A stretch of DNA of 64,000 nt from Lepas anatifera (lineage: Eukaryota > Arthropoda > Thecostraca > Lepadidae): the NCBI GenBank assembly GCA_034440635.1, contig JAOTON010001261.1, forward strand, positions 434,001-498,000, read 5' to 3'. Each line of letters begins with the position of its first letter. Within the stretch, counting starts at the first letter, position 1. Shown here piece by piece: positions 47,490 through 59,413 of this stretch. The notes below the pieces were generated by a model. The model saw nothing but the letters and a program-made list of their open reading frames with translations, was not told the DNA's origin and did not search any database. The translations under genes and the position numbers were made by a program.

Positions 47490-47940
47490 TAAAACGCTCT
47501 GAGCCCCCTCCTCCTTGACGGGGGTACTCCCATTCTAAGATCTCGAAAATCCCGCTAGTTAGTGAAACGTGGCAAGAGGTGCTAAGTAGCCTGATCTAAG
47601 CTCTAACGAAATTGTTTGATAAAACGTTTTGTCTGGTAAAACGCAAAGTCAGCAGATGCTAAAACTTATCACCATTGAGATAAAATGGGATGTAAGCGAA
47701 ATGTTGGTTTTCAGTCATGTCATCTGACTAAGAAGAGCAATAACGAAACTATCTACACATTTGGCATAAACTCAATAAGCAGCGTCAAATGAAATATAAT
47801 ATCACCTCGCTAGGTTAAATCCACTATTTGACCTGATTTAGGGTCAAGTCAATATCAAGTTGGTTCAAAAGGCATATCATTAGAAGCGCAGGGATAAGAT
47901 AAACGCAGCATTGTTATTTGGGTGTGGACTTGACGGCTAT
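47490..47940 (-). mobile_element. Partial TTAA-family element
   Basis: It begins with CTCCTCCTTGACGGGGGTAC and AAGATCTCGAAAATC, as in the left part of the 20859-21695 copy, and ends in degraded GACCTGATTTAGGGTCAAG sequence. Confidence 0.55.
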
Positions 47941-48730
47941 GAATATTATTGTCCGTGATCAACTCCACAGAGACTCTGTAGGCCCGATGTAATTATCCGG
48001 TGCATGTGTTTATCATATATAATACTGCCCCAGCTGTTCGTTTCCGTGTAGTTTTCTTCGGGTGTTGTTTTAGGAGCGCAGATTTGTGGGACTAGATCAT
48101 CTTTAAAGTAAAAAATAGATCCACAGACCACATGGCAAAAACATGGTAAACAAGTTTGCTGGGCAACCCGGGACCACGAGCTCCTAAACTCCCAATACCC
48201 TGGGACTTCTATCTGTTTTCCTCCATGAAGTGCTGTTCTATTTGGTTGTCTAAATTATTAATCTTACTCTGAGGGACAAATACACCTACCCGAGCGCGCG
48301 GTGTGGATGTCATTATGCCGAGAAATACGCAGCAGGTGTTATTTGGCATCTGAATTAGTTCAGTAACAACGACGTCTCATATATCGCACACAGAAGCTCA
48401 AATAGTATTCCAGTGGGTTGGAGGCTGGTAATTGAATCAGGTTGTTGCGAAACCAGCAGGTGTGGAACATTGTGTTTTTGATTCTCTGGTTGCCTTTGGT
48501 TGACAAAGGTTACCAGCAACCTGGGGTTTTGCGGCGCACGGACTAGTGAGGTGATAGGCATCGCGTGCTCTAATCCTGTTCGAAGGTTTTTTTCTGAGGG
48601 GATCGAATAAACGTATGTAGAATACTCGCCTGGGGATTTAAAACCGCTTCGGCGGCTTTTAAGTCGAATGAGATTTCCCCACGCCTCTGCATCCTCCGCC
48701 AAAGATGACTGAAACTATCTTTCCTCTTAA

Positions 48731-49496
48731 AGGGAGATACGCGAAAAAATTATTATCGTGGTTTCTTACTATTTGAAAAATCTTGATTACGAAACTGTCA
48801 ATTATTTTTGTATCATCGGGAAAATTTTGGGGGCCACTCACTTATTATCAAAATAGGTTAACAGCTCCGATAAAACAGCTCCGATATGCTGAGACCTTGA
48901 CCCATCACTCACTTTTCGAAAACTATTTTAAGTTGAAAAGTATTGTTTTTGTAATACAAATGTCTGTTTTCCGGTATTTGTATTTGAACTAATTATACAA
49001 AGTCTTTAAAAATACAGCATTAATTAGTTTGCCTAGAAACGGAAAAATATAATTACTAGTCTTCAGCCGTTTCGTACCTCGGGTCTTGAGTCGTTTTCGC
49101 TTCAGCCCCAGGATGACAAAACTTTTGCGTCGAAGGTCCTTGACCCCTTATGAGGTGGCTGTACGTTCTGATTGGTCAATTGTGATTTCTTAGAAGTCCT
49201 ATATTTTTATTTTAATATTATTTTTGGCTGTAGCTTTTAAAAATATTTTTATTTAATAGTTTTCAACTTTCAAGTCACTGCTTAGGAAAATGGGACCGGT
49301 TTTAGAGAATTTGATAGCCTTAGCCGGGGTCGTCATTTACATCGATAAGAGGTGTACCGGTAAGTCGTCTTGAAATGTTGACTTTAAGGCGATTTTAAGG
49401 CATTTGCAGGCCGAATTTTCAAAATGAGAATATGACTTCTGAAACAGCTTTTGTGACCTTTGATCTAGCCAATAAAAAATTTTCGCGTGTCTCCCT
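48731..49496. mobile_element. TTAA-flanked MITE with AGGGAGAYACGCGAAAA ends
   Basis: TTAA at 48727-48730 and 49497-49500 flank near-identical inverted ends of about 20 bp. It is a separate family from the AGGTCA-rich elements and has no coding frame. Confidence 0.8.
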
Positions 49497-50101
49497 TTAA
49501 GGCTCTATCTTTGCAGCAGCTTGCTAATGACATTTAGCTCAGGTTCCACCCAGTGAGCCCCGTATTTACTTCTGGGATTTTCGGGCGACTTTGGTATCGT
49601 AAAAAGATGTTTCTTATCAGTTTATAGCGAGCTATTCTGTCTCAATACGTATTCGCATCGATCAATCTGAGGAAAGCATTTTATTGTAAATTTTGAGTCT
49701 AAGCTGTTCCAGCACTGTATGCATATGGCGTTATTTGGTATACAGATAGGTTTAATTTAAGATGACACAGGTTTGAAAACAATGAATATGGTGAATTATT
49801 AAAAGGGAATGTGGCACCTTGGTCGAATCCTGGAATTTAGTGTAATTAGGCGTACTTTTAGCCGAAAATAATGAAACCACTCATGATTTCTCTGAAAAAT
49901 GTACAATAAGCTCAATATTTTGAATTTTAAAATAATCCTCTAGGAAAAGAAATAAATATCTGCCCGTGGATGATATCATGATTTGGAAACCACTACCATA
50001 CTCGAAACGCTTTAAGGGCTTCGATTGGCTGATGTTCATCGTGACGTCAGCATATGTCGTCACACCCGCAGCTCACAAAAATGGCCGCCGGGCGAGAGGT
50101 A

Positions 50102-51010
50102 GGGGAGAGGGTGGTAAGACGGGCATAGTCGTGTTTGAGAGGGTGTCTCACTCACTTTTCATATAACGGTGATGAGATTTCGCTTGTAGCTTCAGCAAAC
50201 ATTTATTTGTCCCTGCGTTTAAACATACTAAGATCCGTGTTTATTCCTTTCAGCAGTAACGTTTCCCGTAGAATGCTGCAAAAGTCCGTCTTACCCCAAC
50301 AGGTGGGGTAAGACGGACTTTTGAAAATAGTTCATCATATGCTAGAATTTTTTATAAAAACCATACCATATGGAGCATAAATGAGGTCTGAAACATTTTG
50401 CAAAGCATTGTTTCGATAACACAGCCGGCAGACAATTATTTTACGGAAATTCCATAAAATGATAATTTTTTCAGTCGAGTCAAACAATCAATAATTTACA
50501 GCTCCTAATCCGGTTTCCGAGTCAAACAATCAATAATTTACAGCTCCTAATCCGGTTTGCAGGACCTTCTGGAACTGATTCCTTTTAATCACGTAAAAAC
50601 AGCAGCGATAAATATTATATACTTTATGGTAATATAATATTTCCTTTCGTGCCCGTCTTGCCCCATATCAATATTCTAGAAAATTTCATTGTTGGCGATC
50701 ATCATGCAAGAATAATATAAAACTTCAATCACCTAATGCATGTTAACGCTCTCCCCTGACAGATTTTGCATATTTGACTTTCAAAATATGACCAGACACT
50801 GACAGACCGCTACAAACAAAACTACTAACAATGGTAGATTGAGCCATTAATATTGTTTTTCCAAAATTTTGGAAAAAACGATAAAGGTTTGGAATTCGTT
50901 TTTTGGCTCATGGTCAGGCACCCAAACACACAATTATGCAAGTAATGGGATATCTATACCATTGCTGGTTTGGTCCACAGAGCCTGTGCCCGTCTTACCA
51001 CCCTCTCCCC
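50102..51010. mobile_element. TA-flanked DNA element with GGGGAGAGGGTGG ends
   Basis: Inverted ends of at least 24 bp (from GGGGAGAGGGTGGTAAGACG) are flanked by TA. Inside are further GTCTTACCCC/GTCTTGCCCC motifs, a perfect 18-bp hairpin (50279-50321) and an exact 42-bp tandem duplication (50477-50560). It is non-coding and lies in the intron between exons F and G. Confidence 0.75.
50477..50560. repeat. Exact 42-bp tandem duplication
   Basis: Two identical units beginning GAGTCAAACAATCAATAATT, inside the TA-flanked element. Confidence 0.95.
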
Positions 51011-51012
51011 TA

Positions 51013-52006
51013 CATGATAGGTACATTTCGGGTAGGTTTTAGCTTTTTTCTACGGAAATATCGAGTTCCAAGACAAATGATATATAGAGTACCGGGTTTT
51101 CCGACTTGCTTTACATCTTGGCTATCTCAGTTAAAATCACGTTATAAAGGTGCCACATTCCATTTAATATAATTTCGGGATTCCCCTGTCTTACAGCACA
51201 CAGTTCGAGAAAGTGGTGATACAAAGCATTCTTGTGACCTTGGTTCTTCCACTATGCAAACGAATGTTGGGACTAATCGTGGTTTAAGGGATACAAGTTT
51301 TCTGTCGTCCGGAAATATTTCGACCCTCCCAAGTTTAAAATAGGAATTTTAATCATCTTAAGTGTCCGAACTCTATCATGTTTGGCAATATCTGGCCTGG
51401 GAGAGACATAGGCACGTGACCAGGATTTCTGGACGGTTCGCGGATGGCGTTGTTGATCGTGGGAGAGTTTTGTTGTAAGAACGTGCATCGGGGACCTAAC
51501 CAACAAAATACAGTTTTTGTGCAGTGAGATATTAATAGCATAATCGCTTGCGGACTGGCACACAAATAATAAGCTTGCATATTGGTGCCTATCCAAAGAA
51601 CACGCGAAATCATACCGATAGCATTACGTTAATCTATATAGTATTTCCAAAACATAAACCAGTAGTTCCCAGTCCCGTTGCACTATGGCCCATTGTTGAT
51701 GACAGAACGCTACAAGGCCCCAGTCTTTATCCTAAATATAGATTTATAAAAATAAGGTTAACTGTGGACGAGCTTCATTGCAGACATTTGAAATGTCTTG
51801 AAAAAATTCTGGATTTTTGCAAATATACTTATCAAAATGCATTCAACGATATATTATTTCAAGCTCTGTTCCCAGTACGCAAGGAATGCATTACTCTAGG
51901 CTTCCAGGGTGCCTAAGCCTGGTTTCGTGTTATCATTATCGTCTCCAGTCTAAACGCATATTTATATTTATGAATATTTTATTTTATAGTATATTTTCTT
52001 GCGCAG
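51013..52006. other. PKG intron before exon G; nothing recognised
   Basis: AT-rich, with a normal pyrimidine-rich run up to the exon G acceptor. Confidence 0.55.
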
Positions 52007-52113
52007 CTCGTTCCAGAGGCTGATAGGAGACCTCCAGGAGCTGCGGGACCTCAAATACGAAGAGAGGCCTGCCTCCCGCACCAACTCGACCCAGCGGGGC
52101 CGCACGCCGAACG
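52007..52113 (+). CDS. PRKG1: PKG exon G: linker between CNB-B and kinase domain
   Basis: This exon encodes the switch-helix/linker region that follows site B in PKGs: SFQRLIGDLQELRDLKYEER, then a basic, Ser/Thr-rich stretch (SRTNSTQRGRTPN). It enters in phase 2 (Thr split with exon F, acceptor cttgcgcag) and leaves in phase 1 (donor aacg|gtaggt). The linker is poorly conserved between PKGs, so identification rests mainly on SFQRLIG (family SFxxLIG) and on phase. The basic Ser/Thr stretch might be phosphorylated, but that is inference. Confidence 0.9.
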
Positions 52114-52868
52114 GTAGGTGGCAGCGGACAGGGTGCGAGGGCTACCGGCTCGCACCCGCGTGACGTACGCTGCCAATCGAATCGAATCCTTGTGTTCAAT
52201 GAAATGAATGAAAACTTGCTGAGGTGATGCCAGATCGTCTCAGCATTTAGAGGAGTTCTGCGCACATGGTTTGCAGTTTTTATGTTGTTCTTTCAAAGCG
52301 GACATGATTAGCAGAATCAACCACTAGAGCTAGAAGTAAACAGCAACGGAAAATATTGTCGACCGTGTAAAAAAGGGCGTAGCGGAGACTATGTTAAATT
52401 TGAGCATGGTGCATTTTGTTTACGACAATAAAATTTGAGTAAAATGGGTTCATGTTACACTGTAGGCATGCCTTATGCCGTAAGAGTATGGCCATTCGTC
52501 TGACTTTAAATATTTATACATTTTCTTTTAATATTTTGCATGAAAGTTCCATTTGGGAAGCTGTTTTACTCTAACGTTAAATCAAATTTGTATCTCCTAA
52601 GATTAAATAGGATTGCATACACGAGGTTTCTTTTAGGTCGAATGTTTCATGTCTGTAAGTTTCCAATTCATAAATCGATATCAATTGTACACTGCCTACG
52701 CAATGTTAATGCCGGTGTTTTAGGTTTCTGTCGCCATAATCTGTTTGCCGTGTACGCTGGTGTGCATTAACTTTCTCCGTACTGTCTACTGGCACTGAGC
52801 ATCCCAGTCTGGGAGACTTGGGAGCCTTATACATAATATCATAATATTTCCCCACTGGTTGGCCCAAT

Positions 52869-53088
52869 CTAAAAAAAATGATGACTAGGGATGGGCTCTA
52901 GAAAATATTTTTTCCTGGCCCATCCAAGACTATAGGCTTGGAATGATGTTTAAAAGGCAGATATTACCCGAAAAAATGATCTAAAAAATGATGATTAGGG
53001 ATGGGCTCGCTCTAAAAAAATATTTGTCCTGGCCCATCCAAGACTATAGGCTTGGAATGATGTTTAAAAGGCAGCTATTACCCGAACA
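52869..53088. repeat. 110-bp direct duplication upstream of exon H
   Basis: Two adjacent copies share TAGGGATGGGCTC, CTGGCCCATCCAAGACTATA and GGAATGATGTTTAAAAGGCA, with few differences. Confidence 0.93.
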
Positions 53089-53341
53089 CGGTAGAGTAGG
53101 AGGGATATAGACTCAACCAGGTCATATTTTAAGCTACAAAGTGGTGGGCATTTTGCCCACCAGTCTCCCATGCTATGTCCACCAGTGAACGACCCGGAAC
53201 GGCCCAGTGCCCACCAGTCACCAGTCATTTAAGGCTCTAGAAGTGCCCTTTTGGTAGGAGTTCGTGCCCTTGCCAGCTGAATGCCCACCAGTCCCCATTC
53301 CTTGAAATATGCCCTGAATTGAACCGACTGTGCCGTGGCAG

Positions 53342-53558
53342 AGTTCTCTCACTTGACGCTGGACAGCCTGGACATCATCGCCACACTCGGCATCGGAGGC
53401 TTCGGCCGGGTGGAGCTGGTGCAGAACGTCAACAGCAGGGGACAGACGCTGGCGCTCAAGTGCCTGAAGAAACACTACATCGTGGAGACGCAGCAACAGG
53501 AGCACGTGCACAGTGAAAAGGAGATCATGCTGATGTGTAATCATCAGTTCATCGTCAG
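53342..53558 (+). CDS. PRKG1: PKG exon H: kinase N-lobe (Gly loop, VAIK Lys, alpha-C Glu)
   Basis: This is the start of the AGC-type serine/threonine kinase domain. In order it shows LDIIATLGIGGFGRVELVQ (glycine-rich ATP loop), LALKCLKKHYIV (the ATP-anchoring Lys), and QQQEHVHSEKEIM (the alpha-C Glu that pairs with that Lys). It then continues to the HQFIVR strand. The acceptor is gccgtggcag, so the GAG Glu codon is split (phase 1), and the donor is tcag|gtaaga in phase 2. An upstream in-frame ATG (53335) lies in the intron and is not a start. Several GCCCACCAGTC motifs occur in the 200 bp before the acceptor. Confidence 0.97.
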
Positions 53559-54322
53559 GTAAGAGTGGGGGTCGGAGAGGGGGTGGTTGTGGATTCTGTT
53601 CATAAACGATGAGTCACTGGATATTCCGTTGCGACTTTTTTGTTGGCGAAACGTTACAAAGGTCCTTGAAGCGAAGTGGGCTTGGTGTGAAGCGATTTGG
53701 GAAGTGGGAATTGTCTGACCTAACGCAACGGAAGGTGACGAGTTATCAGCTTTACGAGCAAAGGCTTGAACATGACCCCAGCCTTCTGAGAACGTCCCCA
53801 TCCTACACAGTGAGTGTTGATATCAACGTCAACACTTTCAGCACTCGGTGACTACAAAACTATTATTGTTCACATGCCGAAGAGCTAGTCGTGCCTTCCA
53901 AGGACGGACAATTGATCATGCTTCTTTTAAGTCACCCTGGTGGCGAATAGAAACAGGCTGAAACTCCGTGCGGTACAGGCACACTAAGGAAAAACATGAC
54001 ATAGACTGTGGTCGGATTTTCCCACACCCCTTCCATCCAGTGACGGTTCCAGGGGGATGAAGGAAAACCCCGTCATGACCCCCCTCCCCCGGTGAAAAAG
54101 AAGTAGGTCAAAAGTTTCGTCTCTCCAAGTTAACTATTGCATCGTAATTGGTGAATTAGGGAGGACGTGTCAATCAGTAAAACATATTTATATGGGATTG
54201 TGTCCGTTCACGAGGTACCTGTTTCAAAGTGAACAATTTATCCATTGTACCAGTCTAATCCTGTCGTTTACTGGCTCCATCTCTGAGATTTTTTCGCCGA
54301 CATGGGTTTGCCTGCTCCTCCA

Positions 54323-54480
54323 AACCGGATGGCTGGGTCCGCCCCTGCTCCCACCTCCCCCTAACCGGATGGCTGGGTCCGCCCATGCTCCCACCTCCCC
54401 CTCTAACCGGATGGCTGGGTCCGCCCCTGCTCCCACCTCCCCCTAACCGGATGGCTGGGTCCGCCCCTGCTCCCACCTCA
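54323..54480. repeat. Minisatellite of a MITE end (4 units of 40-42 bp)
   Basis: Four units each contain AACCGGATGGCTGGGTCCGC then CCCTGCTCCCACCTCCCC. GGGTCCGCCCCTG resembles the right end of the GGCGGATCC-type MITEs, and a CAGTGACGGTTCCAGGGG left-end-like sequence is at 54040. Confidence 0.9.
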
Positions 54481-55624
54481 CCTGCTGTGAGTCCAAGTTT
54501 TGCCCTGCTGCTTTGATGCTTCAACACTTTCGAAGACGACACTACTAACTTTTTAAGGCGGTTTGGTTACGAGAAAAGAGGAGGCAATAACAGGATTGTT
54601 CGGAGCTTCTTAAAACTTGAACAGGGTGTTTTGCGCGCAGTGTCAGAATTATGTATGTTTTGGTTTAGCTTAGCATTATTATTTGTCAACATGAGTTTCC
54701 ACATTCACAGCAATTCGTGAGGACAACACATTTAGCGTTGGGCACTGACTGATACAAGTGGAGGATCGAAAGCGGCCGTGCCATTAACCAAAGCCTAAAA
54801 TAGTAATATTTCCCTCCCCGCAAAAAGGGCCAGATTTTCGCCGTTTTTTCCTTTGAAAAATACTATACCTTTGCTATTTTTCTCGATTTAACCCCCAAAA
54901 CTTTGGTTTGGCCCCTTCAAAAGTTTTTCCCGGACCAGCCAATGTCATTGGTGGAGGTACACTGCTGGTGTACCGGGCACTGATTGGTCCGGTACATTCG
55001 TAGTGTACCTCCGCCGACGCTGAATTGGGCGCCCACATGAGACAGGCCATTTTTTAACATGTTAACTGGGGGGCCATTTGCCCCCCCAGTCAGCCGAAAT
55101 GCCCCCCAGTGCCCGGAAATTGGCCCCTCAGTGAAATAGACAGATGGCTTAAAATCGAACAAACGCAAACTCACCTGACGAAAATAAGACAGAACACCAA
55201 CCGATGATAACTATTTTGTTCTATTGCTCATCTCAAATTGGCAATCCACAAAAATTGTGTTAAGAATTTCCACCAGTGGCTATCTACTCCATCGTGCAAA
55301 AACGAGTCAAAGCGCGTAGTTACGGGAAATCCGGGCAAAGCAGCCTCAGCACCAACTAATTACAACGCTGGAGATAACCTAAAACCAATGAAACATCGTG
55401 TTTTATCCGACCGGAAGCCCAGCCAGTACCGGGGATTGCAAGATGCTCTAAGTACTTCGCAATTTATTTATTTATTTATTATTGTGGTGGTAGCATTGGT
55501 AAAGGTTATAGTGAGATCACTGCATATTTTTTCTGTAAGTTGATAAGTTGTCAGTTGGCTTTTCTCATCGATTCCTTGATGTTGTAAATGGGGAGAGATT
55601 ATATATTTGGCCAGCCCTTCGTCA

Positions 55625-55733
55625 GAATCAAAGCTGGCTCCTAAGAAACCCTTCTAACAGGGAAAGAGTTGGCGACGCCATATGACCCTGGCAGTTGGTG
55701 CGTCGATAAGCCTCAAAAATTATTAACTGGTTT
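55625..55733 (+). mobile_element. 5'-truncated SINE
   Basis: It holds only the body and tail, with AACAGGGAAAGAGTTGGCG, CATATGACCCTGGCAGTTGG and an AAAAATTATTA end; the tRNA-like head is missing. Confidence 0.7.
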
Positions 55734-56507
55734 TTGCACTACATTTCCTAGAAGATTTTGACAGCAACAGCCACACATCATAGTAGGTATGTACATAGAA
55801 ACTTGTCTCGATTTAGACTATAAACTACATGTGTTCGATACTTTAGGAATTTGCTTACCTTGCTAAACTCATAAAGAAAAAAAAGAAATTATTCATTTCG
55901 AATACATTGCGGCAGAACCAGGATTGCCAGGCTGGCCATTTTGTGGCCAAACATTTAGATTTTGGGTTTTTTGTCGTGTTTGGCCGCGTGATTTTTTCGG
56001 TTGGCCTTCTCTTGGAATCTGACCTTCTTTGACCCTTTTTCTAGCATTTGGCACCTAAGCTCTTTTTGGTTTGTCCCTTGTATAAATATGGCTTCTCTTG
56101 GCCTTTTCCGGGCTTGAATAAGATGTTCTGACACCAATGAAGGATCAGAGCAGCAGAAATAACTGCTATACCAATGGAAGGAGAACTCTGTGAAAAAAAC
56201 ACGATCCAAAGAAATGACCCACCGAAAACCGGACGCAAAGGATGCCGACTATAGGCATATTTTGGGTGGAAAGTCTACGGCAAAGTGCGTTTTGAGGCTC
56301 CACCATCCCCCTCCTACTTACCAAAATCCTATATCCACCACTGTTGAAAGAGCAAAAAACTCACGGTTGGAAAATCAGGAAAAATATTAAATGTTAGCGG
56401 GGAGTGGTGCGGCTAAGATAGTTGATGATTGTAACAAATTTTCTGGTTATATGGCTAAAATCATTTGATAACCACGCGGGATTGAAGGGGCACTCCTGGC
56501 CTCCTAT

Positions 56508-57530
56508 TTGCCCGCGCCCCACCGGGGGTCCGCCGCCACCTTCGCCCCACCGAGGGCATCGATGAGCCCCTTTCTAACTCCGAAAATATGGGGGTTAGCG
56601 CAAATCTCCAAAGTGCATTAGGAAGCTCATGTAACTTCAGTATGATTTTACTTCACATGTTTAGGCGCTCAGGGGAATGGTTTGACCTCCAGAGGTCAAG
56701 TTGGGTCACGATAGGCTATATCTACTAAAATATGCAATGCTTAAGAAACCTGGGCATGGCTCTCATGCCATTAGAGCTATTGAAATTTACTATAGTACGC
56801 TTGATAGGAAAGTGCCAGGGCTTTCTCTGATATGTAGAACATAATGACCTCCCGCCAATGGTTTGACCTCCAGAGGGCACCTCTTGACCTAACATGACCT
56901 GAGGTCACGAAAGGTCAGAAAGTGATCTTGCCGTACATCAAACGGAAGCCATTGATGAGACATACACGATGGCGTTTAATTCAGCGCTCTAGCTTGATGA
57001 GGTTAAAAGTTATTGTCAGAATACTGTTTTTTACCCCTGATGACCTGTGATGACATCAGATAGGTCAAAGGGAAGATATCGCCCCTGGAATCCGTGAAAG
57101 GGTAGCCAAGAATGCTTTTCTGAGAAATCTGAGAATTTGCAACCATTTTTACAACTTTCAGATCTTAGACGGATTTTCCATGTTTTTTTGTATGGGAGAG
57201 GTCCCCTTGTGACCTGACCGCAGGCCACCAAATATAAAATCTGGATGTAAAATTTGTAAAACCTGGAGGATCATCAAGCGTAAATAGTTTCAAATCGATT
57301 AGATTAGAAATGTAGCTAATGTAGAGCTCAAAAGTAGAAGTGAGCCTACCTTGGTTGACCTTGCCTGGTGACCTGATCTATTGTGGCCCCGGGGTAAAAA
57401 ATGTTTAGCGTGCGTGGGAAAACGATGGGCGGAGAAGTAGACCCTCAACCACAGTGCTGCACCTCATCATATTTCTGTTATTATAAAAAAACTTGGGGGC
57501 CATTGTTGTTCCCCCGATGAGACGAAGGTA
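56508..57530 (-). mobile_element. TTAA-family AGGTCA-rich element, reverse, diverged
   Basis: A reverse-orientation relative of 25493-26513: CGCCCCACCGGGGGTCCG, TAACTCCGAAAATATGGGG and GGTTTGACCTCCAGAGGTCA appear in complementary order. Its terminal TTAA sites are not preserved, so the boundaries are approximate. Confidence 0.7.
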
Positions 57531-58150
57531 AAATGGCCAGTGCGCTTAAAGAATATTGCGTCAAGTCAAGATCAAACTGTCAAAAATTATTTTTAAGCAG
57601 TGATACAAGTTTTACTTCTGTGAATTTATGATTACTGCGAGGGGTCGTTTTAGTCTCAAATCTGACTTCTGTGATAAGTATTTGGCTGTTTTAGTGAAAG
57701 TAAAATTTGGTCCCTTTTGGCCCTGCTTCTAACTCGGTTTGGCCATTTTCTACTGCAAAAACTTGGCAGCCCTGGGCAGCATCTATAATTTCTAGAAGAT
57801 GGAAAGACACAAAAATTGGGCAAAATTTTTTAACACTAGCGCTTCTAAGTCTTATTAACGCCCCCCCCAACGGGGTTTCGATCCCCTGAAGACACATAAT
57901 GGCCAGCACAAGAAATGCCCGGTATTATGGTAGTAGGCAGATCACATCTCACGGTTCAAAAGGATCACATCAGAATGTCCAAAGTTCAAAGGGTCTTCTA
58001 ATATTCATAGCTTCTACCCTTTGGAAGTTAGACCTTTTGAATAAGAAGTCCAATGTTCAAAAGGTCCAAAGAGGCGTGCTCAGATGCATGAGGGTGGGGT
58101 GCATGGTGCTGCAGAGGCGTGCTAAGGCACATGATAATAGAAGGAAATGA

Positions 58151-58420
58151 GGGTTAGGTTAGGTTAGGTTAGGTTAGGTTAGGTTAGGTTAGGTTAGGTT
58201 AGGTTAGGTTAGGTTAGGTTAGGTTTAGGTTAGGTTAGGTTAGGTTAGGTTAGGTTAGGTTAGGTTAGGTTAGGTTAGGTTAGGTTAGGTTAGGTTAGGT
58301 TAGGTTAGGTTAGGTTAGGTTAGGTTAGGTTAGGTTAGGTTAGGTTAGGTTAGGTTAGGTCAGGCCAGGTCAGGTCAGGTCAGGTCAGGTCAGGTCAGGT
58401 CAGGTCAGGCCAGGTCAGGT
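58151..58420 (+). repeat. (TTAGG)n telomere-like array with (TCAGG)n variant tail
   Basis: About 42 units of TTAGG with a single one-base insertion (58151-58360) grade into about 12 units of TCAGG/CCAGG (58361-58420). TTAGG is the ancestral arthropod telomere motif. Here it is internal, inside a mobile foldback element. Confidence 0.97.
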
Positions 58421-58583
58421 GTATATGTCCTTGGTCCCTATTTTCTAGTCTGGGGATATCCCCTCTTTCCAGAATCTGAGTGCGCCTCTGGTCTGAGTAA
58501 CACTTTATGCTTCTCCTCTAACCCTCCCTCCTGTCTGTTTCACCTCTTGGGATTTTCTTGCAGAATGTGGGGATATTTCTAAA

Positions 58584-58713
58584 ACAACCTAACCTAACCT
58601 AACCTAACCTAACCTAACCTAACCTAACCTAACCTAACCTAACCTAACCTAACCTAACCTAACCTAACCTAACCTAACCTAACCTAACCTAACCTAACCT
58701 AACCTAACCTAAC
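58584..58713 (+). repeat. (CCTAA)n array, inverted partner of the TTAGG array
   Basis: About 26 units of CCTAA with no TCAGG-type variants. The array forms the right inner arm of the foldback element and faces the left array across a 163-bp central segment (58421-58583) that is not palindromic. Confidence 0.97.
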
Positions 58714-59413
58714 CCTCATTTCCTCCTATTATCATGTGTCTTACCACGCCTCTGCAGCATCATGCACCCCACTCTCATGTATCTGAGCACGCCTTTTTGG
58801 ACCTTTTGAACGTTGGACTTCTTATTGAAAAGGTCTAGCTTTCAAAGTGTAGAGCCTATGAACATTAGACCCTTTGATAAGTAGACCTTCTGATGTGATC
58901 CTTTGAACCGCGAGATGTGATCTGCCTACTACCATAATACCGAAATGCCCCTCCCCACTGACATTTCCTTAAAAAATGCCCTGACATGAGACGCTGTGAA
59001 TGTGGTAACACATTTCGAGTAAGGATAATTCTGAACTAGTAAAAATGATTCCTGAGTCACACACGCAGCGCCTCACCAAATAAAGTACGACTCTGATGGT
59101 GACGGTAAATTCCCTGGCCCTCTCTGTCCAGCTTTCTGTAACTTCTGTGCTCTTTCGCCCCGCAGTTGCGAGTAAAACTAAGATAGTTTTGGCAAGCTTT
59201 GATCCAACTTCTTGTGCTGTCTTTGAAGTCCTGCCAACTTTCTGTTTTAAAAGTTACCTCTTCTTACCAGAGTTATTGAGCGTCTTTCGTCCTTGCCCTT
59301 TTATTTAATTATTTATATAATTGTGCTATGTCTATGTATTTCTCCTTGTGTGTTTTAGCTGCTCTAACGGAATAATTACGTATTTTATGCAAAATATTTG
59401 TTGTCTTCGACAG

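Larger units (their letters stand above)
53559..57911. other. PKG intron between exons H and I, left part
   Basis: Holds the MITE-end minisatellite, a truncated SINE and the reverse AGGTCA-rich element. The remainder shows no coding signal. Confidence 0.5.
57920..58941. mobile_element. Foldback element carrying TTAGG/CCTAA arrays, 8-bp TSD
   Basis: Two arms of about 230 bp (57920-58147 and 58714-58941) are inverted copies of each other; their outermost 31 bp are identical, starting CGGTATTATGGTAG. The element is flanked on both sides by GAAATGCC (57912-57919 and 58942-58949), a perfect 8-bp target duplication. Inside the arms lie a TTAGG array on the left and a CCTAA array on the right. There is no reading frame. 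The 8-bp duplication would fit hAT-like or related transposases, but the ends match no superfamily I can name. Confidence 0.93.

Noticed and set aside
58151..58713. True chromosome end or telomere-telomere fusion
   Set aside because: The arrays are inside a transposon-like foldback with a perfect 8-bp target duplication and lie within a PKG intron.
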